From: a virus | Virus record (IMG/VR): IMGVR_UViG_3300032083_002600 | Location: 1 to 28,436 of that record | DNA: 28,436 nt | Strand: one strand, 5' to 3' | Shown: positions 7,727 through 15,524 of the stretch, piece after piece | How the letters are laid out: the number at the start of each line of letters is the position of its first letter | Position numbering within the stretch: position 1 is the first letter of the stretch | Notes under the pieces: generated by a model | What the model saw: the letters and a program-made list of their open reading frames with translations, nothing else | The model's database searches: none | Told to the model about the DNA's origin: nothing | Position numbers and translations under genes: made by a program

Positions 7727-7962
7727 TTCTTCCCGCCCTTTTTCTTGACGGCCACTACCCGCAAATCGCCGTACCAGACCACATTCGGGCCGGTTAATAC
7801 CCGCGTACCAAACAGGACCGGAATCTCTTTCCCTTCCTCGGCGACCGGCACTTGGAAGTCCCCAAGGTTCGCCGCCACGGCGTCCTGCGTCTTCGGCTTT
7901 GGCGCCAACAGGTAGGAAATCGCGGTCGTGATGATCCATACGACAATTTGCGGCCAAACCAT
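7723..7962 (-). CDS. Small tail-assembly protein with N-terminal membrane segment (79 aa)
   Basis: From ATG 7962, preceded by a G-rich GGGGGGGCGGAA, the frame gives 79 residues: a hydrophobic N-terminus (MVWPQIVVWIITTAISYLL), then APKPKTQDA and a region containing FQVPVAEEGKEIPVLFGTR. The latter phrase is typical of the N-terminal part of tail-tip-type proteins (P-V-x-F-G-T-R), so this may be a tail assembly factor acting before the hub protein. The gene lies 11 bases after the BR0599-family gene and is coupled to the 67-residue gene. An upstream in-frame start at 8019 would overlap the preceding gene and has no ribosome site. Confidence 0.7.
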   Translation of the reverse strand: MVWPQIVVWIITTAISYLLAPKPKTQDAVAANLGDFQVPVAEEGKEIPVLFGTRVLTGPNVVWYGDLRVVAVKKKGGKK

Positions 7963-7973
7963 TTCCGCCCCCC

Positions 7974-8783
7974 CTATACGATGGAACTGCCGTCCATGGG
8001 GTTCCTTTGCGGAATCCATGGCCAGCCGCCGAAGTTGTCGAGGTTGTTAAAGCGGTCCTTGCAGGTCACGCGGTCGTGCGGGCAGCCGGGGTATAGCGTG
8101 ATCGGGATGCCGCCCCAGAACTGACCCCAAAGCTTGCCCCAGCCTACTAGGCCGATGTCCGAGCCGATGCCGACCACTTCCCGCCATAGCGTTATCTGGT
8201 CGCCCTGGTGGCCTACGATGTAGCGCAGCACGCCGTCCTGGTCTTCGACCATGCCGCTGTGAAAGTACCCGTCCGGGTAGCTGTCGGTCGTTTCAACGGT
8301 TAGAACAAGGCCGTTGACCGCCTTTAGGATCGCCGGCACCGCGAAGTCCGCCTTGTCCAGGGTGCAACCGCGCCCGTAAAGAACGTGCCGGCATGTGGTC
8401 TGGTACCGCGCGCGCACGCCGGTTCGGCGCAGGCTGGTGAAAACGCTTTCGCATTCCAGCGTCACTTCGCTCTGGTCGGCGGTTGAACCTACTACGCGGC
8501 CTTTCCAGTGCACGGTAGTCGTAGCGCCTACCTGGCGGAAGATGGTCACGGTAGCCTGGTACTCGGGAACGCTGGTCAGGAAAATCTGCGCGAGTACGTT
8601 TGTCCGGGGAACGCGAATTTGCACGTTGGCGCGGTTGATTTCCTCGCCCTGCTCTAGCCCGCTGCGCCCTATCGGCTCCGGCGTGTAGGTTTCGCTGTTG
8701 TACGTTACCGCCACGCCGCCGCTGGTCCAGGTGTATACCGTCTGATCGAGGGCAATACGGTATAGCTCTACGGGGGCGGTCAT
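7974..8783 (-). CDS. Phage BR0599-family distal tail protein
   Basis: This 269-residue protein ends with the hallmark of the phage BR0599/DUF2163-like family: CRHVLYGRGC (about 131-140), then YPGCPHDRVTCKDRFNNLDNFGG and WIPQRNP close to the C-terminus. Four conserved cysteines (CRH...GC and GCPHDRVTC) could bind metal or form a cluster. In GTA-like siphoviruses this family is a hub/baseplate component near the tail tip. Its ATG overlaps the stop of the upstream 388-residue gene (ATGA). The length fits the family. Confidence 0.8.
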   Translation of the reverse strand: MTAPVELYRIALDQTVYTWTSGGVAVTYNSETYTPEPIGRSGLEQGEEINRANVQIRVPRTNVLAQIFLTSVPEYQATVTIFRQVGATTTVHWKGRVVGSTADQSEVTLECESVFTSLRRTGVRARYQTTCRHVLYGRGCTLDKADFAVPAILKAVNGLVLTVETTDSYPDGYFHSGMVEDQDGVLRYIVGHQGDQITLWREVVGIGSDIGLVGWGKLWGQFWGGIPITLYPGCPHDRVTCKDRFNNLDNFGGWPWIPQRNPMDGSSIV

Positions 8784-9946
8784 GCGCGCACGCTCCGTAG
8801 CTGCAGGCTACTCTCGGCCACGCCGGCCGTTAGCCAGGCAATTTCTACGGCGTCGGCTTCAAGCCTGGAAAGCGTCAGCCAGCTTATCGGGTCTAGCTCG
8901 CCTGCTGCTGCAGCAACGCCTAGCGAGGAATCAATCGTGATTACCTCCTCCCCGGGGTCGCCTGCGGTAACGTCGGTAATGCGGCGCCGGTACCACGTCC
9001 CGGTTGGCTTGTGTCGCAATGCGATGTCCTGGCGGCCCTGCTCTAGCTGGTACCTGTTTTCCGCGTCCATGGCCTTGACGGCTAGCGTGGTGTCGCTCGA
9101 ACCAATCGCCTGCGCCTGCACAATGTCCTGGGTCCAGGAATAGGCCCATAGCGGCGCGTACCGGCCTTGCCTGGCGTGTAGGAAGCCGCGCCAGTCGGCT
9201 ATTTCGGTACGGTTGCGCAGCAGGGTCTGGTAGTTCCGGATCGTTGCGGGGATTCCGCCGTGATCGTCCACGGCAATATCGCCTAGTGCGTAATCAAGGC
9301 GCTGCGCTTTCCGTCGGTACTCCAGCGGCAGGAAACTCGCCCAATTCGGGCGGCGCTCGAATACATCGACGCCCTGGTACTGGTTCGCCGCTGCTGCCGC
9401 CGCGTAGGCGCTGGGCTCTACTTCAAAGCGAATCCCGGCGCGCAGGGTGCCGGCGGTCATGCGTTGGACCGATACCGTGTCCGCCGCCCTGGCAAGCCTG
9501 GCCGGGTAAAGCAGAGTGCCAGCGGGCCAATCGTTCGCAAGGCCCGCGGAAAGCGTCAAATCGGAAGCGCCTACGGTGTCGATCTGCACTACTTCGTGGC
9601 TGTCATCGCTGCCCCAAAGAACCGCCTGGCCGCCGTCTTCGAAGTCATAGCCCGCTGTCGTGGCTGGAATGGTCGTGGCTGCGCTGGATAGCGCGCCTAC
9701 CCGCTGCGGGTCCGTCCAGATCGGCAAAATGAACTGCTCGGCCTGCCATCGCCATAGCAAGGCGTCTAGCCGTGCCGCGGCGTGGCCGGTAAGCAGAAAT
9801 GAATACTCTAGGTAGCGCCGGGGAAGCGAACGCAGGGCTATGCGCTCCTCCGTCCAGTCGTGCGCCTCGATGACGTCCGTTAGCCATTCCAGGCGCTCCA
9901 ATACCCGGCTTGCCCAATCCGGCCGGAACGGGAAAACCTCGCTCAT
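8780..9946 (-). CDS. Distal tail / minor tail structural protein (388 aa)
   Basis: It begins MSEVFPFRPDWASRVLERLEWLTDVI and contains paired beta-type segments with the phrases IALRSLPRRYLEYSFLL and RRPNWASFLPLEYRRKAQRLDY. These occur in a conserved siphophage minor tail protein encoded between the tape measure and the BR0599-type protein. The N- and C-terminal halves show similar motifs (a P-x-W start, then a sheet with TTIPATT-like or DTTLAVK-like segments), suggesting two related domains. A distal tail or hub ring role is inferred from position. It overlaps the tape measure stop by 4 bases. Confidence 0.65.
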   Translation of the reverse strand: MSEVFPFRPDWASRVLERLEWLTDVIEAHDWTEERIALRSLPRRYLEYSFLLTGHAAARLDALLWRWQAEQFILPIWTDPQRVGALSSAATTIPATTAGYDFEDGGQAVLWGSDDSHEVVQIDTVGASDLTLSAGLANDWPAGTLLYPARLARAADTVSVQRMTAGTLRAGIRFEVEPSAYAAAAAANQYQGVDVFERRPNWASFLPLEYRRKAQRLDYALGDIAVDDHGGIPATIRNYQTLLRNRTEIADWRGFLHARQGRYAPLWAYSWTQDIVQAQAIGSSDTTLAVKAMDAENRYQLEQGRQDIALRHKPTGTWYRRRITDVTAGDPGEEVITIDSSLGVAAAAGELDPISWLTLSRLEADAVEIAWLTAGVAESSLQLRSVRA

Positions 9947-12282
9947 CCCAGTACCTGCCGTAGCGTGCTAGCGTTCCGCCGGATGGTCTGGACGAGAACT
10001 TTCTCGCCTTCGGCGCTGCTCATGTAGTCGCCGATGTTGCCGCGGTCGTCTACCAGCACCACGCGGGTTCCGCCACCGCCCTCACCGCCGCTGCGCTCTG
10101 CTGCTGCCATGTTCTTCATCATCTGCCGGGAAAGCACGCCTTCCCCTTTTTGCAGGATTGTCGGAACTTCGTCCGGCCGGAGTCCTAGCGCGCCGCCACT
10201 GTGCAGGCGCGGTGCACCGAGGAAGGCCATGGCGGGAATGCTGCGGTTGCCCGGCACAGATCCAACCACGCCGCCGCTATGCATGGTCGGCGGGAGCGTG
10301 TTCGGGTTGAATCCGCCACCGAAGAAACTACCCAGCGCACCGATACCGGCCTTGATCAGCCCGCCATCACCGGTCCCTTCGTCGCCCATGAGTTTCTTGA
10401 AGATCTGCGCGGCCAGCGCCTCGCTCGCCATCTTGTGAATCGTCTGCACGAAGCTCCGCAGCATGCCATCCATGCCGTCCTGGAAAGGATCGAAAAGGAA
10501 ATCGGCGAACGCGTCCTGCATGTTCTCTGCCGCGCGCTTGGCCATGGCTTCAATGTCGATTAGCGTGCCATCGGCCTCCTGCTTTGCCTTGTCTAGCGCT
10601 TCCTGCGCCTCCTGCTCTGCCGCGTCCGCTTCGTCTGCGTTTAGAAAACCGCCCTCCCGCAAATCGCGGATTTCCTGCAGCCTGTCTTTGAACTCGCTCA
10701 ACGGGTCCAGCATGTCCCGGATGCGCTCGGCCGCCTCCTTCATGCGCTCGTTTCGCTCTTGCTGTTCTTCGGCGCTTTCTCCGGCCGCATCCGCAAGCTC
10801 TAGCGCGTGCGCCTGGCGCAGAATCGCGTCGGCTAGTGCCTGGCCCTCTGGCCCGGCTTGGCGCACTGCCTCGGCAAGATCGCCAACGGAAAGGCGGTAT
10901 TTCAAAACCTGCGCTTCCGTGAAGCCGAAAGTTTCCGCCTGCTGGCGTAGTTTCTCCGACATGCCTGCCAGGGACTCGCGCGCTTCCTCTACTTTCTTGC
11001 GCGCTTCGTCCGCAGCCTTTATCTGGTCTTTGGTTATCGTCGCGCCGCCTTTCTTCCCGCCGCCGCTGGCTGGCGCATCTTCGCCCGGCTTGTTCTTCTC
11101 GCGCTCCTCGCGCTCCTTCCGAATCTGGTCTAGCCGGCCCTGGAAAAGCTTTGTGTTGAATGCTGCAAATTCATCTGCACGCTTCTTCTGGTCTTCAAAA
11201 AATGAATCCGCTATGTCGTCTATTCGGCCAAATTCGCCCTCAAATACCGCCCCCAGCGTCGCGGCCCCCGCGCCCAATGCCTCCCCTAGGCTGCCGAAAC
11301 CCTGCTGTATCGTGAACGCTGAACTTCTGGCGGTGTCCGCCACCAAAGCGAATAGTGCTACGGCGTCGTCCGCCCAATTTTGGAGGCTGTCATCGCCCTC
11401 TAGGTTTTCGCTTTCCTTGCCAAGATCACGCAGCCCCATCGTAATTAGCTGCGTGCCCTCGGTGATCGACGGCAATATTGCCTCGCCGAAGCTGGCGTTT
11501 AGCTCCAGAAGCGCGTTATTGAAGCGGTTAAAACTGGCCTGCGCCCCATTCGCTGCGCTCTGCGCTGCCGGGCCGAAGGTGTTTTTAAGTTCGTTGGCAA
11601 GCTTCGGCAGCAAATCCTCCGCCGTTAGCTCGCCACGCTGGAGCATTTCGCCTAGCTCCTCGGTGGTGACGTTCATCGCCCGCGCCGCGGCCTGGAAGGC
11701 GCCCGGCAAGCGTTCGCCTAGCTGCCCACGCAGTTCCTCGGCGCTTACAGTCCCTTTGGAAATTATTTGTTGGATGGCGTTTAGCGAGCCGGCGGTTTCG
11801 TCGGCCGTTAATCCTAGTGCGGTGGAGGCTTCCGATACCGCTGTGAAAATATCCCGCGCGCCCTTGCCTTCTAGGGATGTTCCCTTGGCTGCCACGGCAA
11901 GCTTGGCGTATTCACTTGCGGCGTTGCTCAGGTTCAGGCCGAGTCGTTCGGCCTCCTCCCGGACAAAGGTGAATTCTTTACGGCTGCCGGCGGCGCTGCC
12001 GGTGGCTACTACTAGCGCGCGGTCTATTCGTTCAATTTTTAGCGCGGCGTCTACGCTTTCCCGAACTGCAAGCGCGGCGAATACGCCCGTTGCAACCGTC
12101 TTGAGCGTGCGAAAGGTGCCGCTTAGGTCTTTGGCGCCCTTGTCTACTTTTTTTAGGCCGCGCGCTCCCTTCGCGCCGGCGTCGTCTAGCGCTGCGGTGT
12201 CTTTTCGCAATTCACGCAGAATCGCCGCCGCCTGCTTGGCGTCGGCCCTGATTCGGATCGCTAGTTCCAGGTCGCCTGCCAT
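9943..12282 (-). CDS. Tail tape measure protein
   Basis: The 779-residue protein has a tape-measure N-terminal domain (about 85-240): SNAASEYAKLAVAAKGTS, SLNAIQQIISKGTVSAEELRGQLGERLPGAFQAAARAM and TTEELGEMLQRGELTAEDLLPKLA. Long alpha-helical charged segments (about 395-580) follow, then a glycine-rich C-terminus (GGVVGSVPGNRSIPAMAFLGAPRLHSGG and VPTILQKGEGVLSRQMM), both common in tape measures. It sets tail length and is ejected with DNA. At about 1.5 angstroms per residue of helix the tail would be roughly 115 nm, which fits a siphovirus. It follows the frameshifted chaperone genes by 4 bases. Confidence 0.93.
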   Translation of the reverse strand: MAGDLELAIRIRADAKQAAAILRELRKDTAALDDAGAKGARGLKKVDKGAKDLSGTFRTLKTVATGVFAALAVRESVDAALKIERIDRALVVATGSAAGSRKEFTFVREEAERLGLNLSNAASEYAKLAVAAKGTSLEGKGARDIFTAVSEASTALGLTADETAGSLNAIQQIISKGTVSAEELRGQLGERLPGAFQAAARAMNVTTEELGEMLQRGELTAEDLLPKLANELKNTFGPAAQSAANGAQASFNRFNNALLELNASFGEAILPSITEGTQLITMGLRDLGKESENLEGDDSLQNWADDAVALFALVADTARSSAFTIQQGFGSLGEALGAGAATLGAVFEGEFGRIDDIADSFFEDQKKRADEFAAFNTKLFQGRLDQIRKEREEREKNKPGEDAPASGGGKKGGATITKDQIKAADEARKKVEEARESLAGMSEKLRQQAETFGFTEAQVLKYRLSVGDLAEAVRQAGPEGQALADAILRQAHALELADAAGESAEEQQERNERMKEAAERIRDMLDPLSEFKDRLQEIRDLREGGFLNADEADAAEQEAQEALDKAKQEADGTLIDIEAMAKRAAENMQDAFADFLFDPFQDGMDGMLRSFVQTIHKMASEALAAQIFKKLMGDEGTGDGGLIKAGIGALGSFFGGGFNPNTLPPTMHSGGVVGSVPGNRSIPAMAFLGAPRLHSGGALGLRPDEVPTILQKGEGVLSRQMMKNMAAAERSGGEGGGGTRVVLVDDRGNIGDYMSSAEGEKVLVQTIRRNASTLRQVLG

Positions 12283-12286
12283 GTTC

Positions 12287-12894
12287 CTACTCTCTGCTTG
12301 CCCGCGCGTGCTCGATGGCTGCGGCCGGGTCGCCTCTGGTGCCTATGGCTACCGACATAATTAAGCGCTCGGACTCCCGTTCCTGCCTGGCCTTTTCCTC
12401 CGCGTAGTAGGCCGCTATCTGGCGCCAGGTAAGACGCCTCGCTAGCTCTCCGGGCTCGCTTCCATAGGCGACGGCGAGGGTATGGAGGACGGCTGTGGCG
12501 CTTGCGGCTTCTCCTTCGCCATCGCTCCGGCGAGGAGTAGCCGCGTCATAAAAAAACCCCTGTTTACCGCCCAAAACTGCATGACCAGCCCCATGCCCTC
12601 TGCATCTGGAAGCGCGCGCACCCAATCGGCCGGCTTGCCGGTGGAAATGGCCACTAGCTCGGTCATTACTTCCGCGTGCGTGGCGATCAGGTCCAGAATC
12701 GCCTCGGGGGGACTTTCCGGATCGTCTTCGCCCTCGGATGCGCCCGCCGCAATGGCCCGCAGGTCGGCAATGAACGGCCGGGCTATTGGCGTGGCCTTTA
12801 GCCCTTCGGCAAAACGGAACGCGCGGACGGTTACTTCTTCCCCGCCCACGCGGACCGTTTCGTCCGGGTCCAGATACGGCGCCGGGTCGCTCAT
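12287..12894 (-). CDS. Tail assembly chaperone, -1 frameshift (GT-like) form
   Basis: Ribosomes slipping back one base on TTTTTTT at 12556-12550 leave the G-like frame after residue 115 (NRGFF) and continue as YDAATPRRSDGEGEA..., through LHTLAVAYGSEPGELARRLTWRQIAAYYAEEKARQERESERL, to a stop at 12287. The total is 202 residues. The extension has the helical, tape-measure-binding character of T domains in lambda-like chaperones. The open extension has no sensible start or ribosome site and lies just before the tape measure gene, as in most siphophages. Existence of the fusion is inferred from the slip site and frame arrangement; efficiency cannot be judged. Confidence 0.8.
12442..12894 (-). CDS. 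Tail assembly chaperone, short (G-like) form
   Basis: This 150-residue acidic protein is encoded between the tail tube and the tape measure, exactly where lambda G-type chaperones sit. N-terminal features are YLDPDETVRVGGEEVTVRAFRFAEGLKA, followed by helices; the C-terminal 15 residues are Pro/Ser-rich. It coats the tape measure during tail assembly. A seven-T slippery run (12556-12550) inside the gene allows a -1 shift into a second frame that lacks its own credible start. In lambda the short form is in large excess and the ratio matters for assembly; the same is inferred here. Confidence 0.85.
   Translation of the reverse strand: MSDPAPYLDPDETVRVGGEEVTVRAFRFAEGLKATPIARPFIADLRAIAAGASEGEDDPESPPEAILDLIATHAEVMTELVAISTGKPADWVRALPDAEGMGLVMQFWAVNRGFFMTRLLLAGAMAKEKPQAPQPSSIPSPSPMEASPES
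12511..12556 (-). promoter_or_regulatory. Programmed -1 frameshift signal (T7 slip site plus downstream stem-loop)
   Basis: In the zero frame the sequence reads GGT TTT TTT ATG, so both P- and A-site codons can re-pair after a -1 slip. Twelve bases later CTCCTCGCC (12537-12529) can pair with GGCG-A-AGGAG (12520-12511) around an 8-base loop: nine base pairs with one bulged A. This is the standard layout of slip site, spacer and stimulatory structure, with a somewhat long spacer. Confidence 0.8.
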
Positions 12895-12897
12895 CGG

Positions 12898-13686
12898 TTA
12901 CGCGGCCTTACCGTTGACATAAAGCGCTTCCCGGCCGTCTTCCGGCTTCAATACCGAAACCGTGAACGACATTTGCTGCACGGTGTCCCGGCTCTTGAGG
13001 GCAAATTCCCCGTTCGGCTTCATGATGACGCTGGTCATGAAAACGTCCCGGTTCGTGCCTTTGGTATTGCCCGCAATGAATCGGAGCGCGCCTTTCTTCG
13101 GCCCGGTGTCGTTACTCGATACTTCGTCCCAGGAAACGCTGCCTTCGTCGTAATCGACAGTCAGCACGGTGTCGTTGGCAATGCCGCCGCCGGGAACGAT
13201 GTAAATCCGCCCGTTTTCCAGGTCTTCCACATAATCGTCGTCAACCGTGTACGCTGCCGGCACAAGGTCTTCAACGACGAGGCTCGCAATATCCCGAACG
13301 CCTGCCGGGCGGCTCGCGGTCACGCCCAACTGGTACCAGTGGCCCTGCTGAACACCAACGCCGCCGTTCACGCTCTGCGTGGTAACGCTGGCACCCGCGG
13401 TCGTTTGCGTGCCGACGTCGCCCATCAGAAACATGGCGAGGTTTTCCGCGCTGATGTCCTTAACGCCGACAGTCGCGTCACGTACTACGCTGATTACCGC
13501 GTCCATGTGCTTCTCCGCGGTCGGCCCATCGCTGCTGAAATCCTCCACGCTGTTGCTCTGCGCGGTGATCGAAAAGCCCGGGGTTTCTGCCACGTAGCGC
13601 TCGCCTTGCGGGTTTCCATCGGCGTCGAACTCATCGAAGTAAAGCCGACCGGAGCCCAATACAATGTTTTTCGTTGCTGGAAGCAT
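12898..13686 (-). CDS. Major tail tube protein
   Basis: The 262-residue, beta-rich, acidic protein begins MLPATKNIVLGSGRLYFDEFDADGNPQGERYVAETPGFSIT and contains VEDFSSDGPTAEKHMDAVISVVRDATVGVKDIS, then a likely Ig-like central insertion (about 100-185: VEDLVPAAYTVDDDYVEDLENGRIYIVPGG), and KGTNRDVFMTSVIMKPNGEFAL near the end. Pattern, length and place between tail terminator and tail chaperone fit the tube subunit that polymerises around the tape measure. AGGGAGA lies 9 bases before the ATG. The central insertion may project from the tail surface. Confidence 0.85.
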   Translation of the reverse strand: MLPATKNIVLGSGRLYFDEFDADGNPQGERYVAETPGFSITAQSNSVEDFSSDGPTAEKHMDAVISVVRDATVGVKDISAENLAMFLMGDVGTQTTAGASVTTQSVNGGVGVQQGHWYQLGVTASRPAGVRDIASLVVEDLVPAAYTVDDDYVEDLENGRIYIVPGGGIANDTVLTVDYDEGSVSWDEVSSNDTGPKKGALRFIAGNTKGTNRDVFMTSVIMKPNGEFALKSRDTVQQMSFTVSVLKPEDGREALYVNGKAA

Positions 13687-13727
13687 GGTTGTGTTTCTCC
13701 CTGTTGCTTCGGTTTAGCCTTCCGGCT

Positions 13728-13889
13728 TTACTGGCTGGCTTTGGACGCCTTCTCACGTTCGCCGCGCCGCTTCTCCGCAGCCTTGATCTTCTCGGCGTCG
13801 CGAGCCGTGCACTGCACGGTTTCGCCGGCCTTGTACTGCTTGCCGGCCTGTTCGTGGTCGTACTTCAAAACGTGGTTTACGGTGTCCAT
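13728..13889 (-). CDS. Small basic protein between tail terminator and tail tube (53 aa)
   Basis: ATG 13889 follows AGGAG with good spacing and starts a 53-residue frame: MDTVNHVLKYDHEQAGKQYK, AGETVQCTARDAEKIKAAEK, then a Lys/Arg/Glu-rich tail. A short beta part (VLKYDHEQAGKQYKAGETVQ) followed by a charged helix resembles the small proteins often found at this spot in Mu/lambda-like tail operons, but the function is unknown. Correct ribosome site, tight spacing to the upstream gene (12 bases) and the absence of any other gene in this 215-base space support it. Confidence 0.65.
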   Translation of the reverse strand: MDTVNHVLKYDHEQAGKQYKAGETVQCTARDAEKIKAAEKRRGEREKASKASQ

Positions 13890-13901
13890 GTCTGCTTTCT
13901 C

Positions 13902-14327
13902 CTATCCGCTAACTAGCGTGGTTTCGAAGGTCAAATAGAAATACCCATGCCCGCCTTTTGCATAGCGCGGCCGTGGCGCTGTTATCCGGTGGAACACGCT
14001 GAATCCGTCGCCCGGGCTCCAATCGGTGAGCGCCTCAAGCACTTCCGTGATGATCGTCCCGGCGTCCTTTCTCGCTTCGCCGCCGGTTACTTGGTCCCGC
14101 GGGTTGTGGACGTGCACACAAATCAGCCATTGCTGCCGCACTACCTGCCCGCCATCGGTGTCGTCGCGCGGGATCGTGTCTCCAGCCCAAACGACATAAA
14201 CCGCCGCACCGCCCTGGCTCTGCTTCAGGATGGCCGCCTGGTCCATCGCGCCGAATACGCCGCGCAATCCGTCCACCTCGGCCTGCAAGCGCGCGATGAT
14301 TGCTTCTTCTGCTGCGAGGTAGTTCAT
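13902..14327 (-). CDS. Tail terminator / Gp37-like protein
   Basis: This 141-residue protein begins MNYLAAEEAIIARLQAEVDGLRGVFGAMD and continues with beta strands (AAVYVVWAGDTIP, VRQQWLICVHVHNP), a helix (AGTIITEVLEALTDWSP) and a strand ending GHGYFYLTFETTLVSG. This alpha-beta pattern is that of the phage Gp37/tail terminator group, which caps the tail tube and joins it to the head. It is coupled to the upstream membrane protein by ATGA and precedes the tail tube genes, as expected. The pattern is convincing, but the family is weakly conserved. Confidence 0.75.
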   Translation of the reverse strand: MNYLAAEEAIIARLQAEVDGLRGVFGAMDQAAILKQSQGGAAVYVVWAGDTIPRDDTDGGQVVRQQWLICVHVHNPRDQVTGGEARKDAGTIITEVLEALTDWSPGDGFSVFHRITAPRPRYAKGGHGYFYLTFETTLVSG

Positions 14328-14611
14328 TCTTCGAACGCATCCCCCTCTCGCCGGTGCGGCCCCATCGAATATACGAGGCGCTCTATTCGCCCCAGCTTCT
14401 TAAAAATGCCCTCTAGCGTCCCGTTCAACTCCTGTCTAGGAACGTACTGGCCGGCAATCACCACATTCATGCTGCCGACGCTTTTGATTAGCTCTTTGTC
14501 TGCTGTCTGCAGGTCGCGAACCGCGTTCCAAAGCCGCGAAAGAATGAATCCGAACAGGAACGAGGCGAAGGAAATGACGCCGGAAAAAATCAGCGAGGCT
14601 TCGTCGGTCAC
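14324..14611 (-). CDS. Membrane-anchored coiled-coil protein within the head-tail genes (95 aa)
   Basis: The GTG at 14611-14609 overlaps the stop of the virion morphogenesis gene (GTGA). The 95-residue product has an N-terminal membrane span (SLIFSGVISFASFLFGFILS, about residues 6-25) and a helical tail (WNAVRDLQTADKELIKSVGS..., LNGTLEGIFKKLGRIERLVYSM). A small N-anchored helical protein inside head-completion genes is unexpected. It could be a superinfection or lysis factor, or an assembly factor. I recognise no family. A longer version from 14716 would run through the upstream gene and is Arg-rich shadow sequence. Confidence 0.65.
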   Translation of the reverse strand: MTDEASLIFSGVISFASFLFGFILSRLWNAVRDLQTADKELIKSVGSMNVVIAGQYVPRQELNGTLEGIFKKLGRIERLVYSMGPHRREGDAFEE

Positions 14612-15072
14612 AACGCGCCTGCCAGGTCTGCGGAAATCGTTTCTAGAATATCGTCGGCCCAATCCTCCGGCAGCCCTTCTGTCGGCAGGAACGGGCGCGC
14701 GGGCACGTCGCCCCATGGAATCGGGGCTCCGCGGCTGTTGCGCCCGAACTCGCCTTGCTCTGCGCCGTACTGGTGGGGTGGTGCGTACTCAACATTGGTG
14801 CCGAACGCGATGAAATCGGCGCCGACATCTTTGTCGATGCTATTCATCAGCACGTCGGTATCGCGTAGCGGCTGCCCTTCTCGGAATAGCGGGTTTAGCG
14901 GTGCCCACGGCACGCCGTAGGGGTCTTCGCTGTCGTTGAACGTCTGGCGCACGTTCTCGACCAGCGCATTGGCTATCGCGTCTAGCGTGTCGCTGGGGTC
15001 ATCCAGGCGCTGCAGCAATCCGGACAGCGCCTTGTCCACGCCGAAGTCGAAAACTTGCACCACTCCGGTCAT
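14608..15072 (-). CDS. Phage virion morphogenesis protein (Mu gpG-like / phage tail completion)
   Basis: From ATG 15072 (ATGA overlap with the upstream stop) the frame encodes 154 residues. It carries the family pattern: N-terminal helices, then FNDSEDPYGVPWAPLNPLFREGQPLRDTDVLMNSI, HQYGAEQGEFGR and IPWGDVPARPFLP close to the C-terminus. This matches the phage virion morphogenesis family needed for head-tail joining. The longer in-frame start at 15120 lies within the upstream gene and lacks a ribosome site. Confidence 0.82.
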   Translation of the reverse strand: MTGVVQVFDFGVDKALSGLLQRLDDPSDTLDAIANALVENVRQTFNDSEDPYGVPWAPLNPLFREGQPLRDTDVLMNSIDKDVGADFIAFGTNVEYAPPHQYGAEQGEFGRNSRGAPIPWGDVPARPFLPTEGLPEDWADDILETISADLAGAL

Positions 15073-15482
15073 GGCATCTTCCCTAGCGTGGCGTCGCTGA
15101 AAACTACGGAAGGCGCGCAAACGGCTACGTGCCCGGCGTCTGCGGTTCCGCCTGGCAGGTCAAGCTGGTTGATGCCGCTGGCGTAGTCCCGAAGCTCCCG
15201 AAGCGCCGCGTTGTAGCGCTCTTTCACAATGTCCGGGGCGTTGTCGTCGTAGAGGTAATAGCGCGCAAGATCGCACGCTATCGGCACTAGCTCCGCCGGC
15301 GGGGGCGTAATGGGAACGGAATAGCGGCCGCGCAGTTTCCGATCAATCTGCGCGTCCGCGTCCGCTATGGCTTGGTTTAGACGGTCTTCGTCTACCGAAC
15401 CGGCGCCGGCCAGGTCCGTGAGTTGGATGACCTCTTGCGTGCCGAAACGGTGTTCAAGATCGCTTTGCGTGCAGTAGGCCAT
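15069..15482 (-). CDS. DUF1320 / Mu Gp36-like head completion protein
   Basis: The 137-residue protein begins MAYCTQSDLEHRFGTQEVIQLTD and has the family core: DRLNQAIADADAQIDRKLRGRYSVPI, ACDLARYYLYDD and VKERYNAALRELRDYA. It is the connector protein of Mu-like and related phages that attaches between portal and tail terminator. A short tail (VCAPSVVFSDATLGKMP) ends it, as in relatives. Its Shine-Dalgarno is separated from the ATG by a hairpin (15491-15511). Major capsid protein is encoded upstream. Confidence 0.88.
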   Translation of the reverse strand: MAYCTQSDLEHRFGTQEVIQLTDLAGAGSVDEDRLNQAIADADAQIDRKLRGRYSVPITPPPAELVPIACDLARYYLYDDNAPDIVKERYNAALRELRDYASGINQLDLPGGTADAGHVAVCAPSVVFSDATLGKMP

Positions 15483-15490
15483 TACTTTGG

Positions 15491-15517
15491 CGGCCGGCTT
15501 GCGCCGGGCCGCCTCCT
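15491..15517 (-). promoter_or_regulatory. Ribosome-binding site bridged by a GNRA-type hairpin
   Basis: AGGAGG (15517-15512) is followed at once by CGGC-C-CGGC-GCAA-GCCG-GCCG (15511-15491), an 8-bp stem with one bulged C and a GCAA tetraloop. CCAAAGTA then leads to the ATG at 15482. Measured linearly the SD is 29 bases from the start; with the hairpin folded, only 8. No other SD-like sequence lies closer. Phage T4 gene 38 is a known case of a structure shortening the SD-start distance. Termination or mRNA stabilisation after the capsid gene is an alternative. Confidence 0.55.
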
Positions 15518-15524
15518 CTCATGC

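Noticed and set aside
10463-12364. Open frame of 633 codons on the + strand
   Set aside because: It lies antisense to the tape measure gene, is extremely Ser/Ala-rich, and has no domain or ribosome-site support; it is a mirror of the GC-rich coding strand.
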